DNA from: Delphinapterus leucas
Taxonomy: Eukaryota; Chordata; Mammalia; Artiodactyla; Monodontidae
Length of the DNA: 64,000 nucleotides
Direction of reading: 5' to 3'
NCBI RefSeq assembly: GCF_002288925.2
Contig: NW_022098093.1
Coordinates: forward strand, 1,976,029-2,040,028
This document shows positions 12,907-23,700 of this stretch, in pieces. The notes beneath the pieces are model-generated. The model saw nothing but the letters and a program-made list of their open reading frames with translations, made no database searches and was not told the DNA's origin. The translations under genes and the position numbers were made by a program. Every line of letters begins with the position of its first letter. Positions within the stretch are counted from its first letter, which is position 1.

Positions 12907-13109
12907 TTTTTTTTGGGCGGGGGTGGGGGGCTCTCACTGTTGTGGCCTCTCCCGTTGCAGAGCACAGGCTCCGGACGCGCAGGCTCAGCGGCCATGGCTC
13001 ACGGGCCCAGCCGCTCCGCGGCATGTGGGATCTTCCCGGACCGGGGCACGAACCCGTGTCCCCTGCGTCGGCAGGCGGACTCTCAACCACCGCGCCACCA
13101 GGGAAGCCC
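12907..13109 (-). mobile_element. CHR-type SINE with altered tail
   Basis: Body and head are typical, but the usual GCGGTACGCGGGCC next to the T-run is replaced by a G-rich stretch (GGGCGGGGGTGGGGGG). A 14-bp duplication GGAwAAAGCACTTT flanks it at 12893-12906 and 13110-13123. Confidence 0.92.
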
Positions 13110-14254
13110 GGATAAAGCACTTTCTGAGGGAAAGGAGGAGGAAGGGATCTAGTCAGACACGATGCTTGCAAACGCCGAGTGAAATGAAGAACCACAACAC
13201 ATTCCAGAGGGAGCGTTCTAGGCTAGAGCTCAGACCCTCATTTCTGGCCTTTCCTTGTTTATCTTAAGGCCAGCCTGGGATGGCCAAAATCAAATAAATT
13301 TTCATTGCATTGAGTGAATGATTTTACATGCCAGAGGACAGTTCCAAATTTGGGGAAGAAACCAAAAAAATAATCATATGGTAGAGAAGCTTCTGAAAAG
13401 CTAATTCTACCTGTTGTTAATGAAGAGGAGACCTGTTTTTCTAAGTCACGTGATTGTATTTCGTTTCTGGTTTTTCTGATGTTGACTTTGAAGTTTAAAG
13501 ATCCTAATGGTGGGTAAGAATCCTACTGAACAGAAAAGAGGATTTGGAAGTAGGAATGAGTCAGGCAGGTCCCGGAAAAGCTAGGCAAGTCATTTAAATA
13601 CAGATGGAGAGGGGTGTGGCAGCCTTACATTTAAGGTGATTCAAAGAATCGTAAGAAAATTACCCGCTGCCTAATAGTCTCTTTTTCACTAACTTGCTAC
13701 AGTGTCCGTAATTCGTTCATTACACTTTGCCTTCAGGGTGACCTTAGAAAATGCAGTGTCCAGGAAGGAATACAGTAACCTGTCATACAGTTCCCTGAAG
13801 GCGTCAGGATCTTATTTATGGCTAGGAAGCCAGGGAAGGACAGGGAGACCGTGCAAAACTAGAGATCAACTCCTCTTGCTTTGTAATTTTGCTGAGTGTG
13901 GATCCTGAAGGAATACAAGACTGTCAGTCATGGAAACTTCCAAGGTTCTTGGAATGCCCGTGAGAGTAGAGATGGGAAAGATATTCAAGATCTTGTACTC
14001 CGAATCAATGGACCAGCCTTTTTGGTACTGAAAAGAAGGTCCCTGTGGACAAACCAAATCAAGTTGTCCAGAGTTTTAGTACAAAAAGTAGAGTCCCAAA
14101 AGCAGTTTTAGAGGAATTGCCTCTCCAGGTGAAATCTCTTCCAGGTTGATGGTTAACGTCTTGGAGGCCTAGGATGACTTGGACATAAAAGGACTGCTTC
14201 TGTTTTTCCAGGTTTTTGTTTTATCCTTGTCACAGGGATGGCTTGATCCTCCTA

Positions 14255-14345
14255 TCCCTGGAAGTCAAAAGCAACTTAGAGATGATCCATTTACAACCTT
14301 CACTGTACAGATGAGGAAACTGAAGCACAGGGTCAGTAATGATTT
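14255..14345 (-). repeat. MIR remnant
   Basis: Contains GTACAGATGAGGAAACTGAA, the complement of the MIR 3' core. It lies head to head with the MIR that starts at about 14375. Confidence 0.65.
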
Positions 14346-14374
14346 AAGAAGCAGAATTGCACAGAGGACGTGCA

Positions 14375-14480
14375 TGGTTGGGAAGCAGATAGACCTGGGT
14401 CTACCAGTGGCAGCTATGCGAACTTGGGCAATTTAGTTAATATTTCTGAGCCTCAATTGCTTCTTTCGTCAAGAGAGTTC
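14375..14480 (+). repeat. MIR remnant
   Basis: Shows AGATAGACCTGGGTCTACCA, CTTGGGCAATTTAGTTAATA and CTGAGCCTCAATTGCTTC in MIR order on the + strand. Confidence 0.65.
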
Positions 14481-14550
14481 TTAAGGAGCATCTACTCAAA
14501 GAATGAATTCAAAACTTGGCCAATATTATTACATTTGCTGGGGTTTTTTT

Positions 14551-14761
14551 GGGTTTTTTTTTTTGCGGTACGCGGGCCTCTCACTGTTCTGGCCTCTCCC
14601 GTTGCGGAGCACAGGCTCCGGACGCGCAGGCTCAGCGGCCATGGCTCACGGGCCCAGCCGCTCCGCGGCATGTGGGATCTTCCCGGACCGGGGCACGAAC
14701 CCGCGTCCCCTGCATCGGCAGGCGGACTCTTCGACCACTGCGCCACCAGGGAAGGAAGCCC
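14551..14761 (-). mobile_element. CHR-type SINE
   Basis: Antisense young-type copy. It differs from the others by an extra GGAA in the head (CCAGGGAAGGAAGCCC) and a TCTTCGACC variant. I could not find a convincing target-site duplication. Confidence 0.9.
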
Positions 14762-14774
14762 TGTTATTTTTTTT

Positions 14775-15225
14775 TAATTGAGAAATAATTCACATAACAT
14801 CACATTCATCATTTTAAAGTGTACAATTTAGTGGGTATATTCATATATCCACCATGTTGTGCAACCATCACCACTGTCTAATTCTAGAACATTTCCATCA
14901 CCCCCCGCAAAAAACCTGTACCTATTAGCGGTCAGTCTCAATTCTCCTCTCTCTCCCATCCCCCCAGCTCCTGGCAACCACTAATCTACTTTCTATCTCA
15001 ATGAATCTGCCTATTCAGGACACGTCCAATAATGGAATGGTATATGGCCTTTTGTGGCCTGGCATCTTTCAGTTAGCATAATGCTTCAAGCTTCAACCAT
15101 GTTGTAGCATGAACTTCAGTCCTTTTTATTGCCGAATAGTATTCCATTATATGGATATACTGTATTTTGTCTATCGATTCATCAGTCAATGGAAATTTGG
15201 TGTAATTAGCATTGTTTTACGTGGT
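14775..15225 (-). repeat. old L1 (L1M-type) 3' fragment
   Basis: The complement of an L1M 3' end: TTGAGAAATAATTCACATAA, TTAAAGTGTACAATTTAGTG, GTTGTGCAACCATCACCACT and AATAGTATTCCATTATATGG. It directly follows the SINE. Confidence 0.75.
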
Positions 15226-16706
15226 TGGGCCAAAGCTATAACAAAAACTTGGGTGTCTAACTCTCAACCTGGTCCTGTTTTTCCTACCCCATCCTGCTTT
15301 TCATAACATCTGAGCATATGTATTGGATTAATAGTAGTGGTTGTTCAGAGGAAACCCTTACAACCTGGCCAATTACTCTTGTGATTTTATATCTTTAAAA
15401 GATTTTATCCAGTATGGAAAAAAATACACAATTCAAAAAGTAAAATCTAAACATTGTAGAAAAATGGTGCAGAGAACCAGGATTAATTTTCAGTTTCTAG
15501 ATTCCAGTCTAGAAAGGTCTTCATGCCTCTTCATCTCACCGTAGTTCACAGAACAACCTGAAGCCTGTACAGTATCTTTTATCCACCTGGTTTTTATGTG
15601 TAAGTTCATTACCATGGCTTATAGCCCAGGATCAAAGAAAGTTTTTACTAGCTTTGGTTGATGTTTGAGGACTCTTCTCTCTTGTTCACTTTACTCCAAG
15701 GCAAAAATTCAGAATTGTTCTCTTCTTCTGTTAGACAGTCGCTGTCATTGCATTACCCTGACCATTAGGTAGGGGGAATATATGCCCTTGGCTCAGAACT
15801 TAGTACATTTCAAACACGACTGGTCATCTCTCCTTACGACCTGGCCCCCTTCCCACATACTGACTGCCCCAGCTCTCAAGTCTGGTTTGGTATACTGGGA
15901 AAAGTTCTGTTTTCCACATTGCATTGAAGATGTAGGCAACATAGCCCCAGGCCTTCTCTTTGTGGGGCTTGAAGCTGGGAAGCAGGTCTGACTCGTTAAG
16001 GATTTGGTGGTTGACATTCTTTGCTTGGGAACCAGTGACGTGTAGTATGTGGCAAGATCCCAGTGGTGAGGGCATCCCCTGGGTTCATCTGGGGTTTCTG
16101 CTTCCTTATCTTGGGTGGCACTGGTGGGAGATCCAGCCCAGCCTGGCTTCCTGACTTTGAGACAAGTGCTTTCTTTGCTGAAAGTTTAATGATCTGGTCC
16201 TGGATGCCGCTAATTACTCATCTCGTTTGAGGTTCTATTGTTATTCTTTAAGATCTGGGGGAGTCATTGTATGTCAGGCTTCACGTGCATTATCTCATTT
16301 GTATGATTTTCTGCTTCTAAGTGTTTGGCAGTCCTCAGATACATGTGAAAACGACTGAGCCTGGCCCTCGTCTTCCTCAGGCTAAACATCCCTCCTTCCT
16401 CCCACTATTCCTGGTTGCCACAGTTTCCAACAGTTGTCTTCCTCCTGGTTGCCCTATGTCTGTGTTTTCCACTTTGTCAGTGTTCCTCTTCATGTGATAC
16501 CCAGACTGGAAATGACACTTCACGTGTGCTATGAACAACCAAACTAGAACCATCACCAAGAAATGAACCTGATCCTCATTTCATGCTGCACACACTTGCT
16601 GTACTTCTTTACTGGCTGCATCTTAATACCAGCCAACCCCTTCTACCCGCCCCCAACTCAGGATCTTTTTTTGCCTTTAACTGCTGTGAGGCAAAGGTTC
16701 CTCTTG

Positions 16707-16978
16707 TGCAGTTGATTTTTTTTTCCACTTTGGGTCTTTCCAATCTGTGGCTTTTTTTTGAAGTGTAGTTGATCTACAATGTTGTGTTAATTTCTGCTGT
16801 TAAGTTTCTGCTGTATAACAAAGTGACTCAGTTATTCATATGTATACATTCTTTTTCATGTTCTTTTCCATTATGGTTTATCACAGGATATTGAATATAG
16901 TTCCCTGTGCTATACAGTAGGACCTTGTTTTTTTCTCTATTCTATATATAATAGTTTGCATCATGCAGTTCATTTTTT
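16707..16978 (-). mobile_element. 5'-truncated L1 3' end, possible 3' transduction
   Basis: L1 3' sequence lies at 16760-16963 in reverse. On its 3' side is an 8-T run (16752-16759), a 27-bp non-L1 segment (16725-16751), another T-run, and TGCAGTTGATTTTTT (16707-16721). The last matches TGCAGTTCATTTTTT (16964-16978) on the other side with one mismatch. A double A-tail around a short unrelated segment is the structure left by L1 3' transduction. Confidence 0.7.
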
Positions 16979-17191
16979 TTTTTTTTTTTTTTTTTTTTTG
17001 CGTTACGCCGGCCTCTCACTGCTGTGGCCTCTCCCGTTGCGGAGCACAGGCTCCGGACGCGCAGGCTCAGCGGCCATGGCTCACGGGCCCAGCCGCTCCG
17101 CGGCATGTGGGATCTTCCCGGACCGGGGCACAAACCCGTGTCCCCTGCATCGGCAGGCCGACTCTCAACCACTGCGCCACCAGGGAAGCCC
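16979..17191 (-). mobile_element. CHR-type SINE inserted at an L1 boundary
   Basis: Complete antisense copy with a long T-run. GCAGTTCATTTTTT at 16965-16978 is repeated at 17192-17205, so the SINE entered the right-hand target duplication of the older L1. Confidence 0.93.
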
Positions 17192-17682
17192 GCAGTTCAT
17201 TTTTTGATCCTGTGAGCAGAACTGTACATTTCCCCCAATCTATTTTATCCATTTCCCCCTGGGGACTCGCAGTGCTATCCCATCAGAACGTTATGAATGG
17301 GGAGCTGGCATCATTCTGATGTAACAAGTTGTTGAGTGAATGGAGAATAATTTTTTTTTAATGGTATGTTCGGATTGGCTCTGTTAATAGAAAAATCCTT
17401 CTCTGACTACCTTCGTAGGGTACTCTCATGAGTCATTTCCAGTTCATGGTGGTTTTTTGGTTTGTTTGGGGGTAATTTTTAGCATCAACAATTAAATAGA
17501 TTAAAAGAGTGAGTGAAGTGCGCAGCCTCTTTAAGAAGCTTAGTGCCTCAATCACTTGGCCAGGACTTTAGTCACAGGGGTCCTGTGTGGGCCATCAGAT
17601 GCGTCAACCCGCTGCATTGTTCTTGGAGGATGTTTGGAGGGTTTTAACCAGCCCCTCTCTGACCCCCCTGTGTCCGTTGCAG

Positions 17683-18172
17683 TTACCTGGCTGAGCAGTG
17701 CTGGAATGGCGGCTTCATCTACCTGATCATGCTGCGCCGCTTCAAGCACCAAGTCCATTCTCCTTATAACGGCAACAGTAGCAACAGCTCCGAACCAGGA
17801 GAGACGCCTACCTTGGAGCTGGGGGACCGAACTGTGAAAAAGGGGAAAAGAGCAAGACAGTTTGCGGTCATTGCCAGGCCTTCTACCCACAAAGCCACTG
17901 AAGAATCCAAGAGCAGCGCTGGCTGTGCGTTGGACAGTGACCCTGTGTCTGAACTAGACAATGGCCTGGACCCTGAACTGGGAAACGGTCATGTTTTTGA
18001 GCTAGAAAATGGCCCAGATTCGCTCAAGGAGGTGGCTGGATCCCATCTAGAGAGGTCGGAATTAGACAAAGGGATTGCAAAGGCGGACGCCCCTCTGCCC
18101 ACAAGCAATGACAGACGCCGCTTCTCAAAATCTGGGAAGACAGACTTCCAATCCAGCGACTGCCTGGCACGG
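17683..18172 (+). CDS. PDZD2: PDZD2 internal exon: end of first PDZ domain and polar linker
   Basis: This 490-nt exon begins with the third base of a split Ser codon (phase 2) after the acceptor tccgttgcag and ends at phase 0 before the donor GTAAGG. Its first residues, YLAEQCWNGGFIYLIMLRRF, are the last helix and strand of the first PDZ domain. The rest is a hydrophilic linker: an Asn/Ser run (NGNSSNSSEPGETPTLELGD), a basic patch (KKGKRARQF), three 8-residue repeats of the form ELxNGxxx, and a basic RRRFSKSGK stretch. The reading matches PDZD2 as I remember it from human, closely and without gaps in the parts I can compare. PDZD2 is a large six-PDZ scaffold reported to bind p0071/plakophilin-4 and to be cleaved to a secreted C-terminal form. 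The exon carrying the start of this PDZ domain was not found upstream, so the preceding intron is over 17.6 kb. Confidence 0.96.
17951..18022 (+). repeat. PDZD2: 24-bp tandem coding repeat in PDZD2 exon
   Basis: Three consecutive 24-nt units encode ELDNGLDP, ELGNGHVF and ELENGPDS. The first four positions (EL-x-N-G) are kept while the rest diverged, which points to an old in-frame duplication. The human protein, as I recall it, has the same pattern. Confidence 0.85.
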
Positions 18173-21100
18173 GTAAGGTTTGCTTTGGTGGTAGAACCTG
18201 AATTTTCAATGAAATGTTATTTGCAGTTGCATTTAAGGTTTGGAAAATACATCTAAGATGACCTTGCATTTAGAAACTGAAAGATTTATTAAGATAAATG
18301 ATCATAGGACATGACAATAACAACAAAAAAACCAAGTCATTTTATCACACTTAAATAAAGAGCTAGTCGAGTGATCCTAAGTGGAAAATTCAAGCCTTCT
18401 GTGGTATAATTTGAGTCATATGAGGCCCAGATAAAGTACTTGAACTGCATCATTATTTATCACTGCTGTCACGAGTGGAATTGCCACTGCAAGGCCAAGA
18501 ATTCCTGGTGACCACTGATAGCATAAATATCCAAGCCTTGGTATTACACAGGAAGGATGTCCAACCTGCAGGGAAGCATCTGCTTTTATTTTTAACATTT
18601 CAAAACCAGTGACATTTTCATGGGATGGTATTATTATATTGCTGAATTCCAGTGAAGTTTGGAAACTTCACAGAAATCTCTGATACTATGATATCCAGCT
18701 GTGATGGTCAGAGCTACCCTCACCTAAAGGCAAAGCAGATGTGGTCTAGTTCTGAATGGTGATAGACACGCTTCTAGCCTCATATCGTCTCCCCCATTAT
18801 AACCAACACTCTCTTGTTAAGTTACATTTCTTTAGGGTCAGCGTGCTTGTTCCAAGAATCCTCCTGGCCAGGTATTCCTCTGGGTTCCTAACAAAGCAGT
18901 AACTAGCTAGATGGTTCCTGACTGGTTTCTTTTCTGACTCAGGAGAGGCCCTCTAAGGATGAAAGAGGAAGTTGGAAGGATGGAAAATGGGCACAGAGGA
19001 AGTATCGAGTTCAGCTTTGCAGCCTGGGAAGTGGTGCCCTAGGAGTGAATGTAATTTCTAGTAAGGCTATTTCATGCATATTTCTGCAACTGTAGCCAAT
19101 CTGTATAATGGGTTGAGAAGAATCAAAATAATCCTTCTCTTAAGGGACCATGTTCCTTCATTTGAGGAGCTGGGTGATCATCATAAAGCCTTACACAGAG
19201 AAGGTATATTTGTAGATGGAATTTACAAACAAATGAGAAGAAAAAAATTAATGTTTCTATTAATGGTTTTCTACCAGTTTTATGCCCCTCCCCCCAAAAA
19301 AGGATTAAGGGCAATAAAAATATTATAATGTGTATAATATTATCAGTGAATACTCTATGTTGATGTGATTTTTTTCCTCCTGATGGTTGTGAATATGCAG
19401 AAAGCTTAAGGTGAAAATAACACATGGGTAGTACTGGTTCATTTTGAAGTGTTAAGGTACCGAAGTTTAGGGTGGAATCTCACACATTCAGTCCAAAGAA
19501 TAGGTTTTCACCTGGCCTAGGACACAGTGGGAATTATTTGGAATGATTTTAAAAGAAAAAATGCCACACCAGACTTGTAAGAGAATACCATCCTCTACTC
19601 ATCCTGATTGAAGGCAATAACAAAAACTTGAATTTCTGGATTAGACTCTCTTAAGACTGCACATACCAGAGTTCCTTTGCCTGGTTTTTGTACTCAAGGT
19701 CAAATGTCCAAGAAGATACAAATGAAGGGTGAAAAAAACCAAACCATGATCTATTACCTTGGGGATTTTTTTTTTTTTTTTTGAAACCCCATGCCTATAG
19801 CAAGGAGAGACTTGCCATCTGGAATTCTTCATAACTGTTCTAAATCTATAGACTGACGACTGACCCTGGATTGTAATTTTGGTCTTAGAAAGTCAGAATG
19901 GGCCACACACCTTCTCAGGCATGAATATTTAAGTACCCTCTTCAACCCCAGAAATGGCCTCATTAGATATATTTACCTGGGATCGATAGGGTTGGCAAGA
20001 AATAGACCTTCATAGCTTTCCTCCACACCCTGGCGTCACCCAAACTGGGACCAAGAGACCTAACAGAAGTCTGCTTAGGTTCTTGGTATGAATAGATTTA
20101 TATTTTTACTTCAGGATGAGCCCAAGGTCATGCTAAAATGGAATTTCCAGAAAAACAAATATTAGCTATTTACCTCTTAAGCCTTGGGGTAAAATTCCAT
20201 TCCATTTGAATAATGGGAGATTAGACATGTCAGCGTTGTTCCGTTTCTGCTTTCTTAATGATTTAATATATCTACAAAGACTTAATAAATTACAGACAAG
20301 GCTTATAATCATTCAGACCATTTTTATTTGTCAGGTACTTCTTTTTCATAGACTGTTATTTCTTACAGGAAAATAAATCCTCAGACTTTTTTTCTATATT
20401 CTGTTCTGCCTTAACGGACCTATAGGAAACATATTTCCTTTTAACAAATATCTCCTTTTAAAAAATGGCTTGTTTCTGTAAAGTATTAACACATAATGAT
20501 ACACATGCGAACAGATTAATTTTTTAAAAAGTTGGGCCCATCTTCTAAAGCACAAGAATCTCCTAGGACATAGATAAGCAATTTTAGAAATGAGTTCAAA
20601 ATTCCTTACTCTCTGTCTAGTAAGGATCATTACTCATCCAAGGCAACGTATACATAATGTGTATTTTTGTAATGCTGCATGGTGAAGGCGAATACAACCA
20701 AACTTAGTCACGTAACAATGAAAAAAAAAAGAATTCTACCGTTTGCCAGTCAGGAGAGTTTATTCACAGCTGGTGTGTGTGTCTATGGGTCCATTTGTGG
20801 TCTTACCCTAGTACCCAAAATCCACCCTGTGCAGTACCAGACCTCTTTCCTGTAAGTGGTTCAGCAGAGATCTCAGAAAGGCTTCCCCGGGTCTGAACCT
20901 GCAGGAAAGTATGTGAAACTCAGAAGGAGAATCACACTGAGGGCTTCTCCTGGGTGGTCCCTGATGTTTGTATCAAGCAGAGGCAGCAGGAGGATGGTCC
21001 TCTTCTAGGAAGTCCCCATGGTCTCTGGGTGAACTTATATCCTTCTACATGGTAATGTCTCCTAAATGCATGTCTACCTTCACCTCTCTCCTGAGCCCTC

Positions 21101-21389
21101 GAGCTTTCTACCAACCACGTACAGGATGTCTCCAAACTTAGATATTTCATATCATGCCTGAAACTCGATGCATTGCTTTCCCGCACCACCAAGCCTGCTC
21201 CAACATTCCAGGTCTCACCATCCACAAAGCTGCCGAAGCCAGAAACCTGAGATTCAACTAGTGACCACTAGCCCTGGTTTGTGCAGAACTTTCCCTGGTT
21301 TTGCACTGACAGCCCCATATCCTGGGAAACGCCTTCACCCAGGCAAATTGGGACAGTTGGCATCATGGAGTCAGCAGGAACGCTGCCCT

Positions 21390-21925
21390 CTCCCTTACAC
21401 CGCATCCTGTCAGCCACCAATCCTGTCAACTGCTGCTCCCTTCAGGATCTCTGTCTGCTCCACTTCTCTGTGCTCCCTCCAACAGCTTTAGGTCAGGGCC
21501 AGGCTGCTCTCATTTCTCACCTGTGTGGTCACAGTAGTCTCCCACCCGTCTCGCTGCTCCCACTTTCATCCCATCGCCCACTGTCCCCCCTGCAACCAGA
21601 GGGACCTTTCTAAAGAGCAGATCTTACTGCGCGAGCATGCACGCACATGTACACACGCATGTGCGCTAAAGCTTAAACCATTTGGTGGCCCACTTTGCCC
21701 TTGGGGTAATACCCAGATACCTTGGCTTGACGTAGCATGTGAGGCCCTTTCATCACCTGATTCCTGATTAATGCTTTGCCCCCATTTGTCACTGCTTTCT
21801 TCCTCCCTGTCTTTGGCTGAGTTCGTTTTTTTCACAAGGCCATGCTCACTCTTGCCTCTGAGCCTTTGCTCTCTCGGTCCCAGCTCAGCGCCTTGCACCT
21901 GTAGGTGCTCTGTAGCTATTTATCA
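21390..21925 (+). repeat. L2 fragment
   Basis: L2-like text: CACTGTCCCCCCTGCAACCA, TTCTAAAGAGCAGATCTTAC, and CATGCTCACTCTTGCCTCTG leading to a GGTGCTCTGTAGCTATTTAT tail. Contains the alternating purine-pyrimidine tract at 21635-21666. Confidence 0.55.
21635..21666. other. 32-bp perfect alternating purine-pyrimidine tract
   Basis: Every base alternates purine and pyrimidine from GCATGCACGCAC through CACGCATGTGCGC without a break. Such tracts can adopt left-handed Z-DNA under negative supercoiling. It is not a simple dinucleotide repeat. Confidence 0.8.
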
Positions 21926-21934
21926 ATGAAGGCA

Positions 21935-22090
21935 TGGGGCAGCCCCAGGCCTGAGAGATGGGGCACCAAGTTCCAGCCCTGGTTCTTCCCTTCCCAGCTC
22001 CGTGGCCTTCAGGCTGCCACATCCTTTCTCGAAGCTTCAGTTTTCTTACCTACAAACTGAGCATTTTGGTCTGATGACTACGGGATTTCA
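21935..22090 (+). repeat. MIR remnant
   Basis: MIR order is visible: AAGTTCCAGCCCTGGTTCTT, TCGAAGCTTCAGTTTTCTTA, CCTACAAACTGAGCATTTTG. Confidence 0.55.
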
Positions 22091-22719
22091 ACTCTGACAT
22101 TATGATGACATGTTTCTTCATTTCTTACTGATCATTCTAAGTAAGAAGGGATAAGCAAACAGTCTCAAAATAGGTCTGCAACTGGAGCCAGAGCATTTAC
22201 TGCAGTGAAATTCTAGTTGGATGATGTGTCTTCTCACATTTGGGGCAAAGATGCTGTTGTAAAATTTTATTTTGGGTTCTAGCAGATGAGGTCATTTAAA
22301 TGCTGCCGAGGCCGCTCCCTTTAATGCACCACCCCTGTTTTGGTAAATAAATCCCTCTGCCTTTGTGAAGAGATGCACATGTGAGCTCACACAGTAATTG
22401 GCGGTTTACAGGAAAGGGTAGCACTCTGACAACATTAATACAGACGTCCGTAGCGTCCAATTTTGCATGGTTTGGCTTTTTCTCAACAGGCTGACAAAGT
22501 CTCATTGCCCTTTAAGCCAATGTAAAAGGAAGCAAAGGCCCAAGCCCTCTGTCTAGACAGGATCTGTTTCAGAACTCAATCATCTCTACAACTGGATCTG
22601 TGTTCACACGCTGAACATTGGCAAACAGGCAGGTCTCCCATCTGGGTAAACTTCTTAACGTCAGTCTCAATAACTTTGAAGAACCCTAGGATTAGTGGAT
22701 AAACATTCTCTATTTGTTA

Positions 22720-23700
22720 ATTCAGTGACATTTATGCAGTATTGTTATGTGCTAGGCACTGTTCTAGCTGCTGGAGAACCCATTTGTAAATGAGAGATAA
22801 AGTTCCTGTCCTGCGGCATTTGTCACGTATAAGGGGCCACAAGCAATAAATAAGAAAATAAATCAGAATGTTAGATGCTGACCATAAGTACGATAAATAA
22901 AGTAAAACAGTGACCTGAAAGATGGCCCTGCAGTGACATGGGCAGGGGGCAAATTGATATTGGGTGTTGTCGGCAAAAGACCTCATTAAAGAGGCCATGT
23001 TTCAGCTACAGACTGAGTGTCAGGAAAGGGCAACCCTGCAAAATATGGGGGCAGAATGTTTCCGGCGAGGAACCAGCACATGCAGCTGCTGTAAGACAGG
23101 AATGATAGAATATTCCAGGAGCAGAGAGACTGCAGCACAGTGAGTGCTGGGGACAGGACTAGGAGGTGACGTGGAAGATGTGGATGGGACTCGATTACAA
23201 AGGTTCATGTCCATTGCAAAGAGTGCGGACCTTATTCTAAGTCTAGTGGGGAGCTGTCGAAAGGTTTAAGCTGAGTGTATCATGATATATATATATATTT
23301 GTTAACACTTACCCTAGATGCGTAATGGATAATAGTGGCTTGTGAGAGGTAAAGCATGAAAAGGGAGACCAGATTGGAGGCCATTGTGATAACCCAAGCT
23401 AAAGATGCTGGTGGCTTTGACAAGGGTGGTGTCAGGGAAGAAAAGCAGAGGTAGATGAATGTGGATCTGTTTTGGAAATAGAGCGTTTAGATCTCACTCA
23501 TGGTTTAGGTGTAGGAAATAGAAGGCTAAATCAAAGACAATTCATGGGTTGTGGGTTTGCATATCCTCTTAAGCTTGAGTAGATGATGTTGCTATTCCCA
23601 CTGAGATGGGAGAGAAGGAGAGTCCTGTTTTGACCCTACTGGTGTGTGTAGTGGATACCTAAGTGGAATTGTGAGGAGGCAGTTGGAAATATACTTGATA
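22720..23700 (-). repeat. L2 fragment, long
   Basis: Reverse L2: GTGCTAGGCACTGTTCTAGC, GACCTCATTAAAGAGGCCAT, GAATATTCCAGGAGCAGAGA and AGATTGGAGGCCATTGTGAT follow in the expected order. Heavily diverged. An AT dinucleotide run sits at about 23286-23300. Confidence 0.6.

Larger units (their letters stand above)
1..17682 (+). other. PDZD2: PDZD2 intron, 3' part (over 17.6 kb)
   Basis: This is the intron before the first exon in the window. It holds five young SINEs, L1, L2 and MIR remnants and two short tandem repeats, all listed separately. I recognise nothing in 126-974, 1961-2812, 2857-3694, 3831-5280, 5873-7754, 9723-11025, 11401-12892, 13124-14254 and 15226-16706, apart from a small CpG-rich patch near 4681-4820. 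I looked for the exon with the middle of the first PDZ domain (RDEILSLNGQ-like) and did not find it. Confidence 0.85.

Noticed and set aside
1..17682. Upstream PDZD2 exon encoding the middle of the first PDZ domain
   Set aside because: No sequence encoding the expected strand-turn (LNGQ-like) with splice sites was found on reading; the exon is probably upstream of the window.
18173..18256. Continuation of the PDZD2 frame 28 codons past 18172
   Set aside because: A good donor (CGG|GTAAGG) and direct frame joining to the exon at 27339 show that this is intron read-through.
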